From AC-52 sp044870295 (lineage in GTDB: Bacteria > Actinomycetota > UBA4738), in contig JBIOYQ010000029.1 in assembly GCA_044870295.1 (NCBI GenBank), positions 1 through 6,558 of the forward strand: a stretch of DNA of 6,558 bases, given 5' to 3'. Of the stretch, positions 6,351-6,558 are shown piece by piece; position 1 is the stretch's first letter, and the number at the start of each line of letters is the position of its first letter. The notes beneath the pieces were generated by a model that made no database searches, was not told where the DNA came from, and was given only the letters and a program-made list of their open reading frames with translations. Both the position numbers and the translations under genes were made by a program.

Positions 6351-6558
6351 CAGTACGGTCCCCCCGCTCCGGCGCCGCCACCGGTGCCGGCCGCCACCGC
6401 CAGTTGCCCCAGCGCGAGGCCTCCGTCGTTCGGGGGCACTTGACGATGCCGGTACACCTGGAACCCGGCGGAGCGGAGGCGGTCACGCGCTCCTTCGCTG
6501 AGCAGGCCGTTCTGGAAGACGCCCCCGCTCAGCACGACCGTCTCCAGCCCCGACGTTA
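6350..6558 (-). CDS. hypF: HypF carbamoyltransferase, C-terminal end only
   Basis: Only the last 69 codons of this gene lie in the window; the 5' part is beyond the right edge. The frame reads VVLSGGVFQNGLL (the Val at 6535 is GTG but is internal, not a start) and then PPNDGGLALGQLAVA. Both are hallmark sequences of the Kae1-like carbamoyltransferase domain at the C-terminus of HypF. HypF converts carbamoyl phosphate and ATP to carbamoyl-adenylate and transfers the carbamoyl group to the terminal cysteine of HypE. The protein ends in a Gly/Ala-rich tail of about 14 residues that looks unstructured. The stop TGA shares one base with the hypC ATG. Whether the acylphosphatase, zinc-finger and YrdC domains upstream are intact cannot be seen. 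Confidence 0.94.
   Translation of the reverse strand, partial: TSGLETVVLSGGVFQNGLLSEGARDRLRSAGFQVYRHRQVPPNDGGLALGQLAVAAGTGGGAGAGGPY

Noticed and set aside
6103..6486. N-terminal extension of HypD in the same frame
   Set aside because: It overlaps hypC and hypF in another frame and has no HypD-like sequence. The ATG at 6102 gives a normal family length and an ATGA overlap.
5221..6501. A 426-codon open frame on the plus strand
   Set aside because: It is antisense to hypD and hypC, which are beyond doubt; its composition is that of a GC-rich shadow frame.

Overview
The window is one stretch of a [NiFe]-hydrogenase gene cluster. Every supported gene lies on the minus strand, so transcription runs from high to low coordinates. 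The order is hypF (only its 3' end) - hypC - hypD - a GmhA-like SIS-domain gene - hypE - hydrogenase small subunit - hydrogenase large subunit - an uncharacterised gene that runs off the left edge. There is almost no non-coding DNA: junctions are 1 to 4 base overlaps or gaps of 8 to 12 bases. No promoter, terminator, RNA gene, mobile element or CRISPR array is visible.

The structural subunits look like group 1h (formerly group 5, 'actinobacterial-type') uptake hydrogenase. This is the high-affinity, oxygen-tolerant class that includes enzymes scavenging atmospheric H2 and the Ralstonia eutropha AH enzyme. The small subunit has no Tat signal peptide. It has Cys-Asp-Gly-Asp where other small subunits have Cys-x-x-Cys, which matches the three-Cys/one-Asp proximal [4Fe-4S] cluster known from that group. 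The large subunit has both Cys pairs for the NiFe(CN)2CO site and a 27-residue C-terminal extension that would be removed during maturation.

The upstream genes encode the machinery for the Fe(CN)2CO half of the cofactor. HypF and HypE make and dehydrate the carbamoyl group to thiocyanate, and HypC-HypD assemble the iron unit and deliver it to the large subunit precursor. Between hypD and hypE, joined to both by GTGA stop/start overlaps, is a protein of the sedoheptulose-7-phosphate isomerase family whose role in hydrogenase biology is not established. The gene after the large subunit encodes a conserved-looking protein of unknown function. Nickel insertion genes (hypA, hypB), the maturation endopeptidase, and any membrane anchor or electron-transfer partner are not in the window.

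The DNA is very GC-rich (about two thirds by eye). It uses GTG starts freely and gives long meaningless antisense reading frames. This fits a high-GC soil-type aerobic bacterium. Group 1h enzymes occur in several phyla (Actinobacteriota, Acidobacteriota, Chloroflexota, some Proteobacteria and others), and the phylum cannot be settled from this window.
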